This document shows positions 17,858 to 27,022 of a stretch of 64,000 bases of DNA, in pieces (position 1 is the first letter of the stretch; each line of letters starts with the position of its first letter). The position numbers and the translations under genes are program-made. Where the stretch lies: NCBI RefSeq assembly GCF_014831675.1, contig NZ_VJXY01000013.1:62001-126000 (forward strand), in the 5' to 3' direction. The DNA comes from Komarekiella delphini-convector SJRDD-AB1. Its GTDB lineage: Bacteria; Cyanobacteriota; Cyanobacteriia; Cyanobacteriales; Nostocaceae. The notes beneath the pieces were generated by a model. It saw nothing but the letters and a program-made list of their open reading frames with translations, had not been told where the DNA came from and did no database searches.

Positions 17858-18156
17858 TCCTTATTCCTTTGCTGCTGGGAACGTCCCTTGTACAATCCAA
17901 TCACATAACCAATAGCTCCAGCCCCTAAAGCAGCTTGAGAGGTAAATAATAAGCTTTCCACTTCACCACTGGGTGGTTCAAACAGTGGCTTAAACCAGGG
18001 TTGATATCCGGGTTGCACTTCACTAATTGCTTTTTCGGCTTCGCCATCCGAACCAGTAAATTCCGCCCCACGCACAAATATTAAGGGCACGACTGCTAAA
18101 GCTATCACTGCCAATACCAATAGCCAGTTACTCAATCCCTTTTTAGACTGATTCAT
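17854..18156 (-). CDS. cbiN: Cobalt ECF transporter auxiliary subunit CbiN
   Basis: CbiN is a small two-helix protein that helps load Co2+ into CbiM. The 100-residue product has an N-terminal helix ([17 protein letters not shown]), the periplasmic loop with [10 protein letters not shown] and [18 protein letters not shown], and a second helix ending [10 protein letters not shown]. These are hallmark CbiN features, and length is normal. It overlaps cbiM by 14 bp and cbiQ by 4 bp. Confidence 0.95.
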   Translation of the reverse strand: MNQSKKGLSNWLLVLAVIALAVVPLIFVRGAEFTGSDGEAEKAISEVQPGYQPWFKPLFEPPSGEVESLLFTSQAALGAGAIGYVIGLYKGRSQQQRNKE

Positions 18157-18928
18157 TGTGTTGAGGTTCCCGTTTAATTAATTTCAATAGTTCTAGTTCT
18201 TGAGGTGTGTACGATTGTAACCAGTTCCACACCAGCACAGTCAACAATCCTTCACTAATAGCTAGAGGGACTTGGGTAATTGCAAAAATCCCAGCAAATT
18301 TGATAAATGAAGCAATAAACCCACCTACAGGCGAGGGGAAAGCCAGAGCGAGTTGCACTGAAGTAATGAGGTAAGTAAGTAAATCTGCTAAAGCGGCTGC
18401 TAAAAATATGGCGATTTTTTGCTTACCAGTTAGTCTCATCATCAGATGATATATCCAGTAAGCGGCAAATGGGCCAGCGATCGCCATCGAAAAAGCATTT
18501 GCTCCTAATGTCGTTAAACCACCATGCGCTAAAAGCAACGCTTGAAACAGTAAAACTAGAGTACCTAGCACTGACATCGCTAAAGGCCCAAATAGCACTG
18601 CGCCTAATCCTGTGCCTGTAGGATGAGAGCAACTACCTGTGACTGAAGGCAATTTTAATGCTGACAACACAAAAGTAAAAGCTCCCGCCAAAGCCAAGAG
18701 TAATTTTAGTTCTGGGTTCGCTTGGGTAATACGAGTTAGCGATCGCAATCCTAAAGCAAAAAATGGTAACGCCACTACCCACCAAAAAAGCGCCCAACTT
18801 CCTGGTAAATAGCCTTCCATAATGTGCATTGCATAGGCTGGCGCAGATGCTCCAACGATCAGATAAAAGCTCAGAACCCCTATTAGAATTAGCGATATAC
18901 GTTTTGATGTGAAAATAATTCTTAACAC
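18143..18928 (-). CDS. cbiM: Cobalt ECF transporter substrate-binding subunit CbiM
   Basis: The 261-residue protein has an N-terminal signal peptide ending in SAPAYA, directly followed by MHIMEGYLP. Cleavage there would expose the Met-His-Ile terminus that ligates Co2+ in CbiM, as in enteric CbiM proteins that also carry a leader. Further metal-site segments are [17 protein letters not shown] and [16 protein letters not shown]. It is the first gene of the cbiMNQO operon, divergent from the multicopper oxidase gene. Presence of a separate CbiN supports cobalt as substrate. Confidence 0.95.
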   Translation of the reverse strand: MLRIIFTSKRISLILIGVLSFYLIVGASAPAYAMHIMEGYLPGSWALFWWVVALPFFALGLRSLTRITQANPELKLLLALAGAFTFVLSALKLPSVTGSCSHPTGTGLGAVLFGPLAMSVLGTLVLLFQALLLAHGGLTTLGANAFSMAIAGPFAAYWIYHLMMRLTGKQKIAIFLAAALADLLTYLITSVQLALAFPSPVGGFIASFIKFAGIFAITQVPLAISEGLLTVLVWNWLQSYTPQELELLKLIKREPQHNESV

Positions 18929-19060
18929 GCTTTATACCTTTGCAGATACATTTCAACGACTTAGTTTAAATCGGCGGACGCCCTGATAAACAATTCAAAA
19001 TTAAAAATTAAGAGGATAACTGAATTTACTTTCTTAAGTAACAGATTTATTTAATAATTA

Positions 19061-19087
19061 TTGACAATAGTTTTAGTTCCTTATAAT
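19061..19087 (+). promoter_or_regulatory. Predicted sigma-70-type promoter of the multicopper oxidase gene
   Basis: A perfect TTGACA (19061-19066) is followed by TATAAT at 19082-19087 (15-base spacing); TAATAT at 19084 would give 17 bases. It points toward the oxidase start about 60 bp downstream. An AT-rich dyad (AATAATTATTGACAATA) overlaps the -35 region and could be a Fur-like operator, but this is weak. Confidence 0.6.
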
Positions 19088-19146
19088 ATACACAGAAGTA
19101 ATTGCAAAACTTTTGCAACTTTTTGCGCTCAGCGTAATTGAATATT

Positions 19147-20163
19147 ATGCCCAATAACTTCGCTCTAGGTAAAGAAAAACTTTGGAGCCGTCGTCAACTA
19201 ATGAAGCTGGGCTTAGCGGGCACTGGTATGATTGGTGCAGCAGCACTGTGGCAAGTGCTAAATAATTCACAAAGTAAGTCAATAGTCAAAGTGCCACCAA
19301 TGGACATAAGCACATCAGAAGGCGTTGCTAGCCCCATGATGATGCTTAGAAATTTTGATTATGGGACACTCAAACAAGAAAATGGGCGCACCATCCGAGA
19401 ATTTGAATTAACTGCTAGTACTTCGATAATTAAACTCAATAGTGCTGTATCTTACAACATTTGGGATTTAAACGGTCGCATACCAGGGCCAACGCTACGG
19501 GCAAAGCAGGGCGATCGCGTACGGATATTGTTTCTCAATCGGGCGGGACATTCTCATTCTTTACATTTTCACGGCGTTCATCCGGCGGAAATGGACGGTG
19601 TTCGCCCAGTCAGCAACAACAACGCCACAATTTATGAATTTGATGCTGAACCTTACGGCGTCCACTTGTACCACTGCCATATTGAACCAGTTACTCGTCA
19701 TATTGCCAAGGGGCTGTACGGCATGTTTATTATTGATCCACCGACTCCCCGTCCCCCAGCTGATGAGATAGTACTAGTTATGGCTGGTTATGACGTGAAT
19801 GACGATAGCCATAATGATTATTACGCCTTCAACGGTCTGCCGCATTACTACATGGATCATCCCGTTCGGATTTATCAAGATCAGTTGATTCGGCTGTATG
19901 TTCTCAACATCATTGAATACGATCCAGCAGTGACGTTTCATCTCCACGCTAACTTTTTTGATGTTTATCGCTATGGCATGAGCATGACTGCTAGCGAGAA
20001 AACGGATGTAATTACGATGGGTATAGCTGAGAGGCACATCTTAGAATTTGCTTTCCGCTATCCGGGTAAGTATATGTTTCATCCCCACCAAGATGCGATC
20101 GCTGAAAATGGTTGCATGGGCCAATTTGAAGTAGTAGCCAACAACGACTCTAAAAATCCTTAG
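19147..20163 (+). CDS. Tat-exported multicopper oxidase (cupredoxin type)
   Basis: The product starts [20 protein letters not shown] from the ATG at 19147 (a TTG nine bases upstream is in frame). SRRQLMKLG followed by a hydrophobic stretch is a twin-arginine signal. Two cupredoxin domains follow with copper ligands [21 protein letters not shown] and, in the second domain, TFHLHANF and MFHPHQD...GCMG. About 340 residues fits a two-domain oxidase rather than the three-domain laccase type. In yeast-like iron uptake, a multicopper ferroxidase works with FTR1; an FTR1 gene lies 6 kb away, so ferroxidase activity is a reasonable inference. The stop overlaps the stop of the convergent ATPase gene. 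Confidence 0.88.
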   Translation: MPNNFALGKEKLWSRRQLMKLGLAGTGMIGAAALWQVLNNSQSKSIVKVPPMDISTSEGVASPMMMLRNFDYGTLKQENGRTIREFELTASTSIIKLNSAVSYNIWDLNGRIPGPTLRAKQGDRVRILFLNRAGHSHSLHFHGVHPAEMDGVRPVSNNNATIYEFDAEPYGVHLYHCHIEPVTRHIAKGLYGMFIIDPPTPRPPADEIVLVMAGYDVNDDSHNDYYAFNGLPHYYMDHPVRIYQDQLIRLYVLNIIEYDPAVTFHLHANFFDVYRYGMSMTASEKTDVITMGIAERHILEFAFRYPGKYMFHPHQDAIAENGCMGQFEVVANNDSKNP

Positions 20164-21722
20164 CATCCACCCCACTCAGACTTTGCAGTCGTTATCTTGC
20201 TCGGATACTGTATCTGAGTGCATTTCATTTGCGATTCCAAAATATTAATCTTTTGTAAAAGCGACACTCCCCACACTATAGAAATCACAAGCTTGATAGT
20301 CATGCCTAAAAGCAGGAGTACCACTATTCTTGTATATTTTTTCTGTTGAGCCAGCCTTTTTTGCTGTTCTGCAAGTCGTGCTTCAACTTCTTTAGCACGT
20401 TCGGACTCCAATGCTTGCAATACTTCTCGCCGATCTAATTCTTCACTAGCAGCTAAAAATCGATAATCTAAATTGCTCAAGCTTTTGCCATTTGCCCAAG
20501 TTTGGGCATCAATCAAGGCTTGTCTACGCAATAGACGAGATTCATCTTTCTCCTTTGAAGCTACCCATGTATTGAAAGCTTGGTAATAGGGGCGCAAGTA
20601 AGCTAATTGTTTTGCAACCCATTCTTGATTAAAAACTTCTTGATAAATTCGGTTTTTGACTTTTAAACAACCTTGCTTTTTGATCACCAAACCAGAGAGC
20701 AAAAGTTCTACCTGTTCTCGACTATCGTCTACTAGTACTTCAAATCCTTGGAGAATTTGCTGATAAATTCCCAGTGATCTGGCGGTAGATTGTTCATTTC
20801 TGAGAATGCGATCGCGAATTGTCCGCAAATGCTCTGGTTCATCTTGTGATTCCCAGTTATCTATCATGTGCGATCGCACCACATTTTCTATCCAAAATGC
20901 TTCCGTGCCAGGGGGAATTTTTAGCTTTCTACTCGCATCAGCTTCAGATAAACTGACAAGCAACCGACACAGCTTTTGAGTAAGAAATGGTTGTCCTTCT
21001 GTCCAAGCCAATATTTCTTTCAAAACTTTTTGGGGATCAACGGCAATCACCCCTAATCCCTTGGCTAGTGGTTGAGCTTCTTCAAACGTGAAACCATCTA
21101 CTTCTATAGCTTTACCAATATTAAACGGGGTAGTATGATTTTGATATAAAATTAAGTCTGATGGTGTAGCAACACCTAAAATTATAAATGTAATTCGACA
21201 ATATTCTGGGGCGATCGCTCTTTGGTTATAACAGAACCTAATCAAGCTAAAGAAGTCATCGATAGAAAAATCAAGGCTAAGAATACTATCGATTTCATCA
21301 ATAAAAATGAATAGTCTTTCGTTGGGAAACTGAGCTAAAAGTATTTCTGAAATAAATCGACTAACTTTCTGAACTAAAGAAACATCATTTTGTTCCTGCC
21401 ACCAAGATTTTAAATTAACTTTTCCTAGCAGTTTAAAACTCAACCATAAATCGCCTAAAACTCCCTTATACCATTGCTCTGGAGTTATATTTTCACAACC
21501 AATATTGGTCATATCAACTATGGCACATTTAAAGCCTTCTTGTTGCAAGCGATGCTTTGTTTTTACCATCAAAGAGGATTTGCCCATCTGCCTACAGCTG
21601 AGGATATAGCAAAATTCGCCTTGCTTTAAAGCTTCGTAGAGTTCTACATCTGCACGTCGCTCAACATAGCTAGGAGCATCACTAGTGAGCGTGCCACCAA
21701 CTTGATATCGATAATTCTTCAT
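20160..21722 (-). CDS. AAA-like STAND ATPase with C-terminal membrane segment
   Basis: The 520-residue protein begins with [20 protein letters not shown], then Walker [10 protein letters not shown] (about 44-52) and Walker [12 protein letters not shown] (about 137-147). This is the AAA-like ATPase module common in multicellular cyanobacteria, where it is often followed by WD40 or other sensor repeats. Here it is followed by a winged-helix-like region, a Glu/Arg/Gln-rich coiled coil (about 425-465) and one membrane helix ([20 protein letters not shown]), with no repeat sensor. Function is unknown; membrane anchoring suggests a signalling role. The gene shares stop-codon bases with the multicopper oxidase. 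Confidence 0.85.
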   Translation of the reverse strand: MKNYRYQVGGTLTSDAPSYVERRADVELYEALKQGEFCYILSCRQMGKSSLMVKTKHRLQQEGFKCAIVDMTNIGCENITPEQWYKGVLGDLWLSFKLLGKVNLKSWWQEQNDVSLVQKVSRFISEILLAQFPNERLFIFIDEIDSILSLDFSIDDFFSLIRFCYNQRAIAPEYCRITFIILGVATPSDLILYQNHTTPFNIGKAIEVDGFTFEEAQPLAKGLGVIAVDPQKVLKEILAWTEGQPFLTQKLCRLLVSLSEADASRKLKIPPGTEAFWIENVVRSHMIDNWESQDEPEHLRTIRDRILRNEQSTARSLGIYQQILQGFEVLVDDSREQVELLLSGLVIKKQGCLKVKNRIYQEVFNQEWVAKQLAYLRPYYQAFNTWVASKEKDESRLLRRQALIDAQTWANGKSLSNLDYRFLAASEELDRREVLQALESERAKEVEARLAEQQKRLAQQKKYTRIVVLLLLGMTIKLVISIVWGVSLLQKINILESQMKCTQIQYPSKITTAKSEWGGC

Positions 21723-22185
21723 TTTGCTTTAAATTGATAATTTGTGCTTTGTATAAATACAAATTTGATTGAGACAGGTTACGAAAACACTAGAAACAAT
21801 CATTATGTATAGCGTTTTCTAGTCGGCTGAAGTACAAATTTATCGGTGTTTATCGGTGTTTATTTGTGGTTAATTACTTCTTCTGTTTCTCTCACTCAAC
21901 CGAGAATCGCTATAAATATTTAATCCTGTTTGCTAATAACTGATTTTAATTAAATAAATTGCAACCTCTAACCTCCAATTTAAATAGTATTTGGTCAACA
22001 GAATTAATCAAGATTAAACTTCTTGCAAAAATGCGAATAATTCAAAAACAAAGCACACATAAACACAGCGAAAAGTATGAGCGCTAACTTTGAGTAATCA
22101 AATCTTCAGAAAAATACAGATAATTCGTCTGTAGTTTTATTTGGATAACATCGACTTTTGCAAGAGGTTTATTTTTTGGCAAGTT
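21723..22185. other. AT-rich spacer between two ATPase genes
   Basis: About 460 bp. A direct repeat TATCGGTGTTTA occurs twice near 21841-21862. Otherwise no gene, terminator or repeat family member was recognised. Confidence 0.45.
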
Positions 22186-23556
22186 TTATAATCCTATCTG
22201 CTGGCTAAAATAAAGGCGATATAACTCACAACTGGCGCGTGCTCGATTGCCATTGAGTTGAACCAAACCCATGCTTTCTAGCTTATAAGCAGCGATCGCA
22301 TTTAGCTCTATAATTTCATCAGTTGCAATTACCTGTTGCATAGTAGACATTAATTTTGGTTCTTCTTGGAGTAAGTTCAACAGTTCTAAGAGATGCTGAT
22401 TGTAAATTCCGGTTGGTGTGGATACAGTTTCTAATAATACCTCTAGCGTCATTTCTCCCTGAGACAGATAATAAAATGCAAGGTTCACTAGATAAGGATG
22501 TCCTCCAATCATTGCTTGCAGAGGTACAAGGCGTTTTGCTCCTTCTTTGTTTTTTGCCCAATCTAGTCCATAACCCTGTGCTAAATTTTGTATTTGCTCA
22601 AGGGTAAAAGGCGGTAATGTGACGGGTATTCCTACATTAAAAGGTGATTGATTGAGTTTGAGCGGAACATAAATTTCTGTTGTGTGAACCACGACTAACC
22701 GCAGTTTTTGCCAAGTCTCATCCTGCTTTGCTTGTTCGTGCCAAAATCGCAGCATAGGCAAGAAGTCTTGAGCAATATTGGGATGTTCAAAAATACGATG
22801 AACTTCATTCAAAGCCAAAACTACAGCACTATTATCAATGGATTGCAGCAGATAGGCCTCGAAATAGATTTTGCAGCTTACCTTACTGCCTATTTCTGTA
22901 TCCCAAAAATCATCCAGACAGGGAAGGAGGTTCAACTGTCTACTAACATTGGTGCAGAACCAACGCAAAAATTTATCAAGCGAAGCGAAAACGTCTTCGT
23001 CAGCTTCCTGAAAGTCAAAATAAACAATTTGATAATTCTGCTCTCTAGCATGAGTAATCATCCGATTAAGCAGCGAACTTTTCCCCATCTTCCTGGGTGC
23101 TTTGATTCGGATCAAGCAACCAGGGTGTAGAATCTCGTTACAAACAAGTTCTTCCAGTGGAGGGCGATTCATATACAGAGGAGAACCCAGCGGTACAGGG
23201 CCGCTAGGAAACTCCATCTTGTCCATTGAAAATAAGCTTGGAAAAACCTTTTGTAATCTAGATTCTCCCTCGAACTTTTTTTGGAGCCTATTCTCCTGCT
23301 GACTTATCTTGTCTTGCTGGTATTTACTCAAGACTATATGCAAATTTTTTTTCGTTACTCTTTCGCCAATTGCTTCAGAAAAGTCTTGCCACAACTGAGA
23401 GCTAACTTCTTTTATGTAGTCGTTGCCGTAGCCTGATGCTCTTGCCATTTCTGCGTAAGTTTTGCCCAACCATGATTGATAGAGCACAAACTGCTGAATA
23501 CTAGCAAGAGGCTTGTATTGCAAAATTCTTTCTATAGCTTGTAAAAACTCTTCCAC
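22186..23556 (-). CDS. STAND-type AAA-like protein with altered Walker B and N-terminal helical (vMAP-like) module
   Basis: The 456-residue protein starts with an N-terminal helix-turn-helix-like module (MEEFLQAIERILQYKPL, LVLYQSWLGKTYAEMA-type pattern, residues 1-100) as seen in cyanobacterial proteins associated with vWA-MoxR conflict systems. The AAA-like module follows with Walker A RKMGKSSLLNRM (about 155-166). At the Walker B position the protein reads VVLALNEVHRIFEH, where its neighbour has FIDEID; both acidic positions are lost. Later segments (LRLVVVHTTEIYVPL, QSPFNVGIPVTLPPFT, GGHPYLVNLAFYYL) match the family. It may be hydrolysis-dead. It lies 463 bp upstream of the other ATPase gene on the same strand. 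Confidence 0.85.
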   Translation of the reverse strand: MEEFLQAIERILQYKPLASIQQFVLYQSWLGKTYAEMARASGYGNDYIKEVSSQLWQDFSEAIGERVTKKNLHIVLSKYQQDKISQQENRLQKKFEGESRLQKVFPSLFSMDKMEFPSGPVPLGSPLYMNRPPLEELVCNEILHPGCLIRIKAPRKMGKSSLLNRMITHAREQNYQIVYFDFQEADEDVFASLDKFLRWFCTNVSRQLNLLPCLDDFWDTEIGSKVSCKIYFEAYLLQSIDNSAVVLALNEVHRIFEHPNIAQDFLPMLRFWHEQAKQDETWQKLRLVVVHTTEIYVPLKLNQSPFNVGIPVTLPPFTLEQIQNLAQGYGLDWAKNKEGAKRLVPLQAMIGGHPYLVNLAFYYLSQGEMTLEVLLETVSTPTGIYNQHLLELLNLLQEEPKLMSTMQQVIATDEIIELNAIAAYKLESMGLVQLNGNRARASCELYRLYFSQQIGL

Positions 23557-23917
23557 GGTTATTTAGGGTTAAATAGCTAGTAGATTTACTTACGCTCTCT
23601 AGCCTAATAATAATATACAACCGAAAAAATACTGGAAAGTAGAAAAAGTCAACATTATATCGATACAATTTTTAACGCGATCACAGTACTACAGTAGTTA
23701 AATCTTTTCAAAACTTACGCAAAGGCTTTGGTGTCATGTTGAGCGAAACGTAGTCAATTGAAAAATCATTAAATCATAACAAATTTTGATCAGTTAGTTG
23801 ATAAAAAGTCTCATTATATGCAACAGTAAAATCTATGACACAGGGTCAAACCTAACTGCTGATAGTAGTTTTAAATGTTTCAATTACTACTTTTTAATTA
23901 AGTATCTCGGAGTAAAG
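23557..23917. other. Spacer upstream of the lipoprotein gene
   Basis: About 360 bp. It contains a single ACTTACGCAAAGG sequence (near 23714) resembling one end of the element at 13190-13320. An upstream in-frame ATG at 23798 would add 40 residues to the lipoprotein but lacks a ribosome binding site. No other feature was seen. Confidence 0.45.
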
Positions 23918-24952
23918 ATGATAAAATTTCGCTATATCTGTTTAACTGTTGCAACTGCGGCAATAGTAAGCCTAAGTGGTTGTAACAGTACACCTACAGC
24001 AGAAAATCCATCTGCACCAGCCGCTAACGCCAACCCCCAGGCTACGGAGGCAGTGAGTCAGAATCACAGCGGTCATGGTGGCAAAGCGATTAACATTAAT
24101 ACTGCTATCTTGTCACAATTAGATAAGTTTGAAGCCAAACTAGGTATCCCAGCTTTATCAAACAAGATTCAGGCGAATCGTCCCTATGCTAGTCCAGAAG
24201 CTTTAGTTACGAAAAAAGTCATTACTCAAGAGCAGTTCGACCAAATAAAAGACCAGGTTACTATTCAGGAAGTAGTACTGACAGGTGAAGCAAAAGATGT
24301 TGACTACATGACTAAATTGGGATTAATGAAAGGGCATCTTTTTGTAGCACAAGAACTGCTAGATCAGAATCAGCCAAAACAAGCAGAACCCCATATTGGG
24401 CATCCAGTTGAAGAAATTTATGTTGATGTAGAAGATCAACTAAATGATCGCAAAGTCAAAGAATTTAAAACAACTTTGGTGAGTTTGCAAGATTTAGTAA
24501 AATCCAAGCCCAAGGATGCCAAAGTAAAAGCTGATTTTACCTCTTCGATGCAAGCAGTAGATTCTGCGATCGCAGCTTTACCAGCAGAGCAACGCTCGAA
24601 ACCGGGATTTGTACTACAGACGATTAATGGGTTGTTAGATGCAGCCAACTCAGAATATGGCGCAGCGATCGCAGATGGTAAAGTGGCCGCACCCATTGAA
24701 TATCAAGACTCGCGTGGCTTTGTCCTCTATGCTGATGAATTATACAAAGGGGTTTCTAGCCAAGTAGCTCAACAAAATCCCGAAGCACACAAAGCGATCG
24801 AGACTAGTATGGCTGAACTAATAAAAGTTTGGCCTTCTGCCATCCCACCGTCTAAAGCAGTCAAGACTCCTAATGATGTTACCAAGCTAGTGACAACCAT
24901 TGAGCAAAACTCTCAAAAAGTGATCGACTCCACTACCCAAGCCCAACAATAG
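23918..24952 (+). CDS. Lipoprotein with helix-hairpin-helix and histidine-rich motifs, probable iron-uptake accessory
   Basis: From the ATG at 23918 (CGGAG six bases upstream) the protein begins MIKFRYICLTVATAAIVS and reaches the lipobox LSGC, so it should be lipid-anchored. The mature part has a His-containing segment NHSGHGGKA, then a ComEA-like helix-hairpin-helix (ININTAILSQLDKFEAKLG...NRPYASPEALVTKKVIT). A helical domain follows with GHLFVAQELL and EPHIGHPVEEIYVD, which could ligate metal. The C-terminal part (EYQDSRGFVLYADELY...KVWPSAIPP) resembles the periplasmic helical region associated with FTR1/EfeO-type iron systems. Together with the ferritin-like and FTR1 genes downstream on the same strand, this suggests an accessory for iron delivery. 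That role is inferred. Confidence 0.8.
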   Translation: MIKFRYICLTVATAAIVSLSGCNSTPTAENPSAPAANANPQATEAVSQNHSGHGGKAININTAILSQLDKFEAKLGIPALSNKIQANRPYASPEALVTKKVITQEQFDQIKDQVTIQEVVLTGEAKDVDYMTKLGLMKGHLFVAQELLDQNQPKQAEPHIGHPVEEIYVDVEDQLNDRKVKEFKTTLVSLQDLVKSKPKDAKVKADFTSSMQAVDSAIAALPAEQRSKPGFVLQTINGLLDAANSEYGAAIADGKVAAPIEYQDSRGFVLYADELYKGVSSQVAQQNPEAHKAIETSMAELIKVWPSAIPPSKAVKTPNDVTKLVTTIEQNSQKVIDSTTQAQQ

Positions 24953-25130
24953 CAGCCCAACTTAATGGGAAGCTCAGAATAAGAAGTTTAAAATGAGTGA
25001 TAAGTGAGGAAATAGTTAAGAGTTAAAAGTGAGAATAGTGCCTAGATTCTTAACACCTAGGCGGAGTATAACACCTAACTCTTAACTTAATTGCTCATGA
25101 CGCTCCATTCGTAAATTGAATTAACAACTA

Positions 25131-25565
25131 ATGCAAGAGCTTGACCAGAAAAAAACCATTGACCTGCTGAACGCGATTATGGAATTTGAACTAGCGGGAG
25201 TAGTGCGCTATACACATTATTCTCTGATGGTGACTGGTCCCAACCGCATTCCAATTGTAGGTTTTTTTAAAGCACAGGCGAGTGAATCTTTACTTCATGC
25301 CCAACAAGTAGGAGAAATTCTTACAGGTTTAGATGGGCATCCCTCACTGAAAATCGCCCAAATGGAAGAGACTTATAAGCACACAGTCAAAGATATCTTG
25401 GCAGAAAGCTTATCTCATGAAAAGAAGGCATTGGATCTGTATAAAAACCTGCTTGAAACTGTCACTAATGCCAGCATTTATCTGGAAGAATTCGCGCGGG
25501 GCATGATTGGACAAGAAGAGATGCATAATCTCGAATTGAAAAAGATGTTACGCGATTTTAGCTAA
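25131..25565 (+). CDS. Ferritin-like (bacterioferritin-type) diiron protein
   Basis: The 144-residue all-helical protein has the layout of a four-helix ferritin-like bundle. Candidate metal ligands are E18/E20 in helix 1 (IMEFELAGVVRYTHY), E52 and H56 (ASESLLHAQQVGEIL), a Glu/His pair in LSHEKKALDLY, and the QEEMHNLELKKML segment in the last helix. Bacterioferritins store or oxidise iron; here it may buffer iron taken up by the neighbouring FTR1 permease. It lies 178 bp after the lipoprotein and 210 bp before FTR1 on the same strand, separated by repeats, so co-transcription is uncertain. Confidence 0.85.
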   Translation: MQELDQKKTIDLLNAIMEFELAGVVRYTHYSLMVTGPNRIPIVGFFKAQASESLLHAQQVGEILTGLDGHPSLKIAQMEETYKHTVKDILAESLSHEKKALDLYKNLLETVTNASIYLEEFARGMIGQEEMHNLELKKMLRDFS

Positions 25566-25775
25566 TAGTCATTAGTCATTGGTCATTAGTCATTAGTAAC
25601 TAGCAAATGACTAATGACTAAGGACAAAGCGCAAAGTCTGAGCTAAGGCTTCCTTAGATTCAGACGCCAGTGGCGCTCCTGCGTCGCTACCGCTACGCTA
25701 ATGCACAAGTCTCTTAACCCGGCCAAGCAACTGGCTCAACTTTGGTAAGAGAGGACAAAGGACAAATAACAAAAG
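25561..25775. repeat. Short tandem heptamer repeats and palindrome-rich spacer
   Basis: TAGTCAT units repeat several times (25565-25600), followed by the reverse-complement type ATGACTA (25605-25622), so the two tracts could pair. After that comes a GC-rich stretch (CAGTGGCGCTCCTGCGTCGC) of a type seen elsewhere in this window at repeat loci. Confidence 0.65.
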
Positions 25776-26744
25776 ATGAATTTTAGTACAGCCTTACCTA
25801 CTTTTGTGATTACACTCCGGGAAGGAGTAGAAGCTGCCCTTGTTGTTGGCATTGTGTTAGCTTTGCTGAAAAAAGCTAAACAATCTCGACTCAATTCTTG
25901 GGTATATGCTGGTGTCGGCGTTGGCATTATTGTTAGTGCATTTATCGGTGTGCTATTTGGTTGGGTAACTCAAGCACTAGGCAAAGCTTATCCGCAATAT
26001 GCGGGAGTGATTGAGCCAGCACTGGAAGGTGTATTCAGTGTATTGGCAATTATTATGCTCAGTTGGATGCTAATCTGGATGACCAAACAAGCCAGATTCA
26101 TGAAAGCTACAGTTGAAGGAGCTGTTAGCAGCGCCTTGACACAAAACGCCAACGCTGGATGGGGTATTTTTAGTTTAATTTTTGTTGCCGTTCTACGTGA
26201 GGGTTTTGAAACTGTTCTGTTTATTGCTGGTAGTTTTCAGCAGGGATTAATGCCCACTATTGGTGCTCTTGGCGGTCTTATAGTAGCAGTAGCAATAGGT
26301 GTGCTTTTATTTAAATGGGGTATTAAAATTAATATTCGCCTATTTTTCCAAGCAATGGGCGTTTTATTAGTGTTGATTGTCGCTGGTTTAGTAGTTACAG
26401 CACTGCAACGGTTCGATGAAGCTGTTGCTAGTGTTGCTCTCAGCAGTCGCGCTTCAGAAAACCTTTGTTTCTATTACGAACGCTTTACTAAAATTCACTC
26501 TTGCATTTTGGGGCCAATGGTTTGGAATACTGCCAAAATATTACCTGACGAACAGTTTCCTGGCATTATTTTCAAAGCTTTGTTTGGCTATAGGGAAAAT
26601 CTATATATCGTCCAAGCAGTGGGATATGTAGTGTTTTTATTCACCGTCGGAGGGCTTTATTTCCGCAGTCTTACTCCTCCTTCTGCTAAAGGCAGAAAAA
26701 ATACTTCTATTGCTAGAAAACCGATTGGTTCTGCAAAGGATTAA
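25776..26744 (+). CDS. FTR1-family high-affinity iron permease (EfeU-like)
   Basis: The 322-residue membrane protein has about seven helices and the two FTR1 signature motifs: REGVEAALVVGIV in helix 1 (residues 15-27) and LREGFETVLFIAG in helix 4 (about 140-152). These R-E-x-x-E motifs bind Fe3+ during transport. The loop with SSRASENLCFYYERFTKIHS lies between late helices. FTR1 usually works with a ferroxidase; the multicopper oxidase at 19147 and the lipoprotein at 23918 are candidates. The tail is basic and cytoplasmic. Confidence 0.93.
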   Translation: MNFSTALPTFVITLREGVEAALVVGIVLALLKKAKQSRLNSWVYAGVGVGIIVSAFIGVLFGWVTQALGKAYPQYAGVIEPALEGVFSVLAIIMLSWMLIWMTKQARFMKATVEGAVSSALTQNANAGWGIFSLIFVAVLREGFETVLFIAGSFQQGLMPTIGALGGLIVAVAIGVLLFKWGIKINIRLFFQAMGVLLVLIVAGLVVTALQRFDEAVASVALSSRASENLCFYYERFTKIHSCILGPMVWNTAKILPDEQFPGIIFKALFGYRENLYIVQAVGYVVFLFTVGGLYFRSLTPPSAKGRKNTSIARKPIGSAKD

Positions 26745-26783
26745 ATGACTTCTAATTAAGATTAAGTAGGTAGGTATAATTCA

Positions 26784-27022
26784 ACATCAAATAAAATCCT
26801 AGTTCGTAAATGAGATTCATCGCTCAAAACAAGGATTATCAGGACTAAAGTCCTTACCCTTTGGGTTCGTTAGTCGCTCATGGGGAGCCACCCCCTTCGC
26901 GTAGCGTCTCGTAGAGAAGACCGCGCTAACTCACTACAAACTTTAGTTTATTTACGCCTAGCTACTTATTATTAAACATCAAATAAAATCCTAGTTTGTA
27001 GTGAGTGATTCATCGCTCAAAA
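26784..27022. repeat. Pair of 45-bp direct repeats with an internal inverted repeat
   Basis: The sequence ACATCAAATAAAATCCTAGTT...TTCATCGCTCAAAA appears at about 26784-26829 and again at about 26976-27022 with a few changes. The second copy supplies the stop codon of the following minus-strand gene. Within the block, CTCACTACAAACT (26930-26942) pairs with AGTTTGTAGTGAG (26993-27005). The middle contains GC-rich repeat sequence (CCCCTTCGCGTAGCGTCTCG). Confidence 0.7.

Noticed and set aside
18929-19137. Possible cobalamin or NiCo riboswitch upstream of cbiM.
   Set aside because: No B12-box or other conserved riboswitch core was seen on the minus strand; the same holds for 15811-16242 upstream of the nickel-type operon.
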